A stretch of 64,000 bases of DNA, taken from positions 1-64,000 of the IMG/VR virus record IMGVR_UViG_3300030450_004131. One strand, written 5' to 3'. The notes under the pieces were generated by a model. It did not search any database. It saw nothing but the letters and a program-made list of their open reading frames with translations, and was not told where the DNA came from. Within the stretch, counting starts at the first letter, position 1; each line of letters begins with the position of its first letter. Shown one piece after another: positions 61,057 to 64,000 of the stretch. Source of the DNA: a virus. A program made the translations under genes and the position numbers.

Positions 61057-61191
61057 ATGGCTAATATCCTTGTATCTAATTATAAATCTAATAAAAGAAC
61101 AAAACGACCTGGAATACATGCAAAGAGCAAATCCAGTAAATTAAAAAATAGTAAAAACTATGTTAAAACCTATAGAGGACAAGGAAGATAA
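61057..61191 (+). CDS. Short basic conserved protein (44 aa)
   Basis: A 44-aa Lys/Arg-rich protein, with GIHAKSKSSKLKNSKNYVKT and YRGQGR at the end. I recall short proteins with this HAKSK...SKNY.K.YRGQGR pattern in many Bacteroidota and marine phages. Probably binds nucleic acid. Too short for many gene callers. Confidence 0.65.
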   Translation: MANILVSNYKSNKRTKRPGIHAKSKSSKLKNSKNYVKTYRGQGR

Positions 61192-61192
61192 A

Positions 61193-61339
61193 ATGACACT
61201 AACAACAGAAACATTTTTTAGACATATGTCAGATGATGATTTTATAGCTGTTATACAAGCAGGACAAATAGAAAATTTATGTAATGCTTTAACTATAGAC
61301 TTACAAGCGGTAAATAAAATCAAAAAATATGAAGCCTAA
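61193..61339 (+). CDS. Small hypothetical protein (48 aa)
   Basis: A 48-aa ORF 1 nt after the previous gene; helical (HMSDDDFIAVIQAGQIENLC near 11-30). Its end overlaps the next ORF by 11 nt. No family recognised. Confidence 0.5.
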   Translation: MTLTTETFFRHMSDDDFIAVIQAGQIENLCNALTIDLQAVNKIKKYEA

Positions 61340-61460
61340 ATTACAAAAAACAATATTAACTAGAGAAGAATGGTTTAATGCCTTAAAAGTTCCCTCACCC
61401 CACAAAAATAAAAAGACTTACTCTAGAAAAGAAAAATTCAAAAATAGGGTGGAGTATTAA
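61329..61460 (+). CDS. Small basic protein (43 aa)
   Basis: A 43-aa Lys-rich ORF (ILTREEWFNALKVPSPHKNK near 9-28) overlapping the previous ORF. Packed like a real gene; no family recognised. Confidence 0.45.
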   Translation: MKPKLQKTILTREEWFNALKVPSPHKNKKTYSRKEKFKNRVEY

Positions 61461-61487
61461 GATACTTTTCGTATCATATACGTCACC
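61461..61487 (+). promoter_or_regulatory. Variant host-like promoter
   Basis: TACTTTTCGTATCATATACG resembles the TTCGTATATT motif but with an inserted CA. It precedes a 90-nt leader for the secreted barrel gene at 61576. Confidence 0.3.
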
Positions 61488-61518
61488 TGTTCTTTTAAAT
61501 ACAACTGAAGAAAAAAAT

Positions 61519-61536
61519 GCGGTTATTCCGGACCGC
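61519..61536 (+). promoter_or_regulatory. 5' leader hairpin
   Basis: GCGGT/ACCGC 5-bp stem with an 8-nt loop (TATTCCGG), 40 nt before the ATG at 61576. Likely an RNA stability or translation-control element of an abundant message. Confidence 0.5.
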
Positions 61537-61575
61537 TGTTATCAATTAAAATGAATATTAACCAAAACAATTATT

Positions 61576-61980
61576 ATGAGAAAATTGATTATTTTACTGG
61601 CTATTGCGTTTACGTTTACGGCTAATGCACAGGAAAAGGGTGACTGGTATGTAGGTACTGGTGACGTTGCAAACGTTTCATGGACTGAATGGGCTATTAG
61701 CCCAAGTCTCGGCTACGCATTTACAGATGACCTAGTAGTAGGTTTTAATGTATCGCAAGTAGTTGATGAGGACATGGAATTTGATGTACACGCAAGATAC
61801 TTCTTTGTTGAAGATTATTTTGCATATGTTGGAGTTGAAGACTTTGACTTTGACATGGTTCAAGTTGGTGTTGGAAAAATGTTTGAAATAAGAAAGAACA
61901 TTTTTATCGATCCAAAAGTAGTGTACGATGTTAATGCATCAACCACAAATCTTACATTAGGGTTTGGTCTTAAATTTTAA
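61576..61980 (+). CDS. Small secreted beta-barrel outer-membrane protein
   Basis: A 134-aa protein with signal peptide MRKLIILLAIAFTFTANAQ. The mature part alternates strands (WAISPSLGYAFTDDLVVGFN, HARYFFVEDYFAYVG, LTLGFGLKF) and ends in Phe, the beta-barrel signature. Its codon use is richer in G/C than its neighbours. It has its own promoter-like element, leader hairpin and terminator, so it is a self-contained moron-type unit. It may change the host surface or block superinfection. Confidence 0.75.
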   Translation: MRKLIILLAIAFTFTANAQEKGDWYVGTGDVANVSWTEWAISPSLGYAFTDDLVVGFNVSQVVDEDMEFDVHARYFFVEDYFAYVGVEDFDFDMVQVGVGKMFEIRKNIFIDPKVVYDVNASTTNLTLGFGLKF

Positions 61981-62009
61981 TATATTTAGAATTTAAGCTA
62001 TAAGAAATG

Positions 62010-62038
62010 GCGCGTTTTTTATTAAACGCGCTTTTTTT
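62010..62038 (+). terminator. Rho-independent terminator
   Basis: 8-bp stem GCGCGTTT/AAACGCGC with a 6-nt loop followed by seven T residues, 29 nt after the barrel gene stop. Confidence 0.93.
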
Positions 62039-62069
62039 ATAAATGGATTTAATAATAAAAACTTTTTAT

Positions 62070-62079
62070 ATATTTATAA
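62070..62079 (+). promoter_or_regulatory. ATATTTATAA motif (possible late promoter)
   Basis: Fourth copy of the decamer, 25 nt before the ATG at 62105, immediately after a terminator. Confidence 0.45.
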
Positions 62080-62104
62080 TAAAATATAATTTAACAATAA
62101 TAAA

Positions 62105-63133
62105 ATGGGTATAGTTTATACAACACCAGATCCAGGAGATTGGTACTCTTGGATAAAAAAGGATAGAAATAAAGATATTCCTTTAAAAGAAGCAAGAAGA
62201 AAATTCTTACAAGAGCAATTAGATTTCCAAGACCAAATGTCTTACCATCAGAACTATGTAAATAGATTAAATGCATTAGCTAGTGATGGGTCACAAGGTG
62301 CTCAACACGGTATAGCTAATTCAATAAAATCAATTCACTTCCAAAATACACCATTAATTGTTGGTCCTAATTCTGGTACTTTCTTAGCAGTAACGGCTTC
62401 ATTTGAGGATGCTGTTAGAGTAATAGGTGGAAATGTATTAGTTCAAGCTGCTAGTAACCAAGCTGGTGGTGGTGATCTAACCGACTCAGAAAGAGTTACA
62501 CCATTTACATTAGCTACATTTGATGGTGTTGGTCAGGGTGGATTAGAGTTATACTTTAGTTCACATGATATCCCAGGTGTTCCAACTTATGATACTAATA
62601 ATGAATATTTAGCTGCTACACTATTAAGTGGTAGTGCTGATTTTGCAAATTCTGATAGTGGTTCAGCTACAGGCCTTACAGATACATCTAATGCAAATGG
62701 ATTAATATTATTATCATACTCAGCTTCTTATGGTGGTGGAGCTACTTCAACAGGTGTTAATATATCTGCTTCTGGTTTAAGAAATGGTGGTAATACCGAT
62801 TATGTAAATATGATAGTAGCAACAGAACAATCATCATCAGTTGTTTACGCAGCAGGAGATGTATTTAGTTTAGATACTAGTGGACAAGGAATTGGTGGTA
62901 CTGGTTTCTTATATTGGACAGTTGGCCCTGAAGATTTAACAGGAGATACACTTTCATTTGGTACTGGTTCATTATCATTACAATTACAAACTGGCGCAGC
63001 AATTGAAAATGCAGATGGTGAAGGTATACCAAGTTTAACTTATAATGAGGCTCAAGCTACTGATGATCCTAACTCAAGCACTGGTGGTTTAAAAACAATC
63101 ACTGCTTTAGCGGCTTCAGCGAGTACTTATTAA
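62105..63133 (+). CDS. Probable virion structural protein
   Basis: A 342-aa protein, rich in Gly, Ser, Thr and Ala, no signal peptide. After a charged N-terminal helix (residues 20-55) it is mostly predicted beta (for example LILLSYSASYGGGATSTGVN). This composition suits a capsid decoration, neck or fibre protein. It has its own late-type motif and terminator. No T4 gene recognised. The name is inferred from composition and expression signals. Confidence 0.55.
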   Translation: MGIVYTTPDPGDWYSWIKKDRNKDIPLKEARRKFLQEQLDFQDQMSYHQNYVNRLNALASDGSQGAQHGIANSIKSIHFQNTPLIVGPNSGTFLAVTASFEDAVRVIGGNVLVQAASNQAGGGDLTDSERVTPFTLATFDGVGQGGLELYFSSHDIPGVPTYDTNNEYLAATLLSGSADFANSDSGSATGLTDTSNANGLILLSYSASYGGGATSTGVNISASGLRNGGNTDYVNMIVATEQSSSVVYAAGDVFSLDTSGQGIGGTGFLYWTVGPEDLTGDTLSFGTGSLSLQLQTGAAIENADGEGIPSLTYNEAQATDDPNSSTGGLKTITALAASASTY

Positions 63134-63157
63134 TAAGCTATATTAAGATAAATGCGA

Positions 63158-63184
63158 GGAGATTTGGTTACCCGAATCTCCTTT
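63158..63184 (+). terminator. Terminator hairpin overlapping a promoter
   Basis: 10-bp stem GGAGATTTGG/CCGAATCTCC (one T-G wobble) with TTAC loop, then TTT. The T-run is short. The stem contains the TTTG at 63163 that is the -33 element of the next promoter, so one sequence serves both. Confidence 0.75.
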
Positions 63185-63192
63185 CGTATATT
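63163..63192 (+). promoter_or_regulatory. Host-like promoter TTTG-N20-TATATT
   Basis: TTTG at 63163 and TATATT at 63187, preceded by TTTCG, identical in layout to those at 24879 and 59367. It serves the genes at 63217 and 63656 (ligase). Confidence 0.6.
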
Positions 63193-63216
63193 TACGGGTA
63201 AATAAAAATAAAGGTT

Positions 63217-63654
63217 ATGGCACTTTGGGAATTTTCAAGTTTAAATAAGCATGGTAATTACAGAAAAAGAATAATACACACTAAAGGTGCATTAGGCATA
63301 CCAGGTAGTGGATTTGGTCCATCTGTATTTGCTCGTAGATTTAAATACAAATACGAACATCCAGTTTTATCACCTGGTTTAACTATGCTAAATGGTAAAA
63401 AATATTTAATGCCATTATGGAAAGAGGTAGACCCAAATACTACTATGGATGATATTGAATGGATTAAACCTAAAATGAAAAGAACAGATCCAATAGTAGA
63501 AATAAATGTAAGTGGCAGTAACCCAGATATAAAATATAAAACAACATATTACCCAGATACAGAAAATTATTATTGTAACTGCCCAGGTAGATGGAGAGCA
63601 TTTAATGGCAAATGTAAACATATAAAATCACTAGAAGAAAAAATAAATAAATAA
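63217..63654 (+). CDS. SWIM zinc-finger protein
   Basis: A 145-aa protein. YYCNCPGRWRAFNGKCKHIK near residues 120-139 is the CxCx(n)CxH of a SWIM finger, found in DNA-binding and recombination accessory proteins. It directly precedes the DNA ligase gene by 1 nt. A role in DNA repair or replication is plausible; no catalytic motif. Confidence 0.7.
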   Translation: MALWEFSSLNKHGNYRKRIIHTKGALGIPGSGFGPSVFARRFKYKYEHPVLSPGLTMLNGKKYLMPLWKEVDPNTTMDDIEWIKPKMKRTDPIVEINVSGSNPDIKYKTTYYPDTENYYCNCPGRWRAFNGKCKHIKSLEEKINK

Positions 63655-63655
63655 T

Positions 63656-64000
63656 ATGACAAAATTAAACCAATTTATAGAAGATATGCGTGCCACAAGT
63701 AGTGGTAAGGAAAAAGTAGAAATAATAAAAAATGCGGGCCCATTTGTCCACAAAATATTAGAATATACTTATAACCCATTTAAACAATATTATGTTACTA
63801 GTAAAACATGTAAAAAAAGAAGTGGATTATTTAATCCTAGGTTTAGCTCGGGATATAAAGATGTTTTTCATTTATTAGATGATCTAACTAATAGAGTAGT
63901 TACAGGACATGATGCTATATCACTTGTAAATGGTTGTGCTAATGCACATGATGATAATGAATTAATATATAAAATTATTGATAAAAATTTAGATATTAGA
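63656..64000 (+). CDS. gp30: ATP-dependent DNA ligase gp30, N-terminal part (truncated)
   Basis: The first 115 residues of an ORF cut by the window end. KILEYTYNPFKQYYVTSKT near 33-51, DVFHLLDDLTNRVVTGHDAI near 69-88 and ELIYKIIDKNLDIR match the N-terminal domain of T4 DNA ligase (RVYRLTYSRGLQYYIKK and LDFIEFTLATRKLTGNAAI). The catalytic KxDG motif lies beyond the window. It seals nicks in replication and repair. Confidence 0.8.
   Translation, partial: MTKLNQFIEDMRATSSGKEKVEIIKNAGPFVHKILEYTYNPFKQYYVTSKTCKKRSGLFNPRFSSGYKDVFHLLDDLTNRVVTGHDAISLVNGCANAHDDNELIYKIIDKNLDIR

Noticed and set aside
1-64000. Integrase, transposase or insertion sequence
   Set aside because: No such gene motif or flanking inverted repeat was seen; the genome reads as a lytic phage.

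Overview
The window looks like about a third of the genome of a T4-like (Tevenvirinae-related) myovirus of a marine flavobacterium or other Bacteroidota. The T4 core replication set is present: gp32 SSB, UvsX, RNase H/5' exonuclease, gp41 helicase, NrdB/NrdA, gp43 polymerase, gp45 clamp, gp44 and gp62 clamp loader, and the N-terminus of gp30 ligase. The host guess rests on four things seen in the sequence: very AT-rich DNA, flavobacterial-style signal peptides ending in ...SQ or ...AQ, a protein with a type IX secretion (T9SS) sorting domain, and promoters of the Bacteroidota form TTTG-N19/20-TATATT. Every gene I accept is on the + strand, most overlap or abut, and there is no unexplained gap over 300 bases.

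Layout. 1-7.1 kb: tail/baseplate genes (tail protein, LysM/gp53-like, a 1510-aa hub-like protein carrying a peptidoglycan amidase, a structural protein). 7.1-8.8 kb: a compact family A DNA polymerase-like protein and a hypothetical. 8.8-10.7 kb: a four-gene sugar-phosphate cassette (RfaE2-like nucleotidyltransferase, HAD, cupin, RfaE1-like kinase). 10.7-17.7 kb: gp32, uvsX, rnh, gp41, nrdB, nrdA. 17.8-24.9 kb: membrane and secreted proteins, including the T9SS protein with ten Cys-rich repeats, plus a probable lysis pair. 24.9-30.9 kb: a 7-deazaguanine DNA modification island (AT-hook protein, DpdA, QueC, tRNA-Gln, thioredoxin, QueD, QueE, FolE, then a phosphoribosyltransferase and a MazG-like pyrophosphohydrolase). 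30.9-41.4 kb: a gp43 polymerase split in two around two foreign ORFs, then gp45, Hsp20, GroES/GroEL, gp44, gp62, a DUF1599 protein and a PD-(D/E)XK nuclease. 41.4-59.4 kb: an 18-kb glycan island. 59.4-64 kb: zinc-finger and HNH-like proteins, lysozyme-like protein, very small basic proteins, a secreted beta-barrel, a structural protein, a SWIM-finger protein and the truncated DNA ligase.

How they work together. The nucleotide genes (NRR, FolE/QueD/QueE/QueC, PRTase, MazG-like) feed a T4-type replisome, and DpdA probably swaps preQ0 into the finished DNA to resist restriction. Phage GroEL/ES and Hsp20 probably support folding of virion or replication proteins. The glycan island contains a GDP-mannose branch (Gmd, GDP-fucose synthase-like, ColD-like 3-dehydratase) with a GT2-GT11-GT10 fusion, and a second branch (NDP-glucose 4,6-dehydratase, E1/RfbH-like 3-dehydratase, split transketolase-like TPP enzyme, reductase) that could make a carbon-branched deoxysugar. 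The acceptor (virion protein, host lipopolysaccharide or capsule) cannot be told from sequence.

Three short promoter-like motifs recur in intergenic sites: TTTG-N19/20-TATATT (host-like), TTG-N17-TATAAC within ATATGTATAA, and the decamer ATATTTATAA in front of structural, membrane and secreted genes. All functional calls are from reading motifs by eye; no database search was possible.
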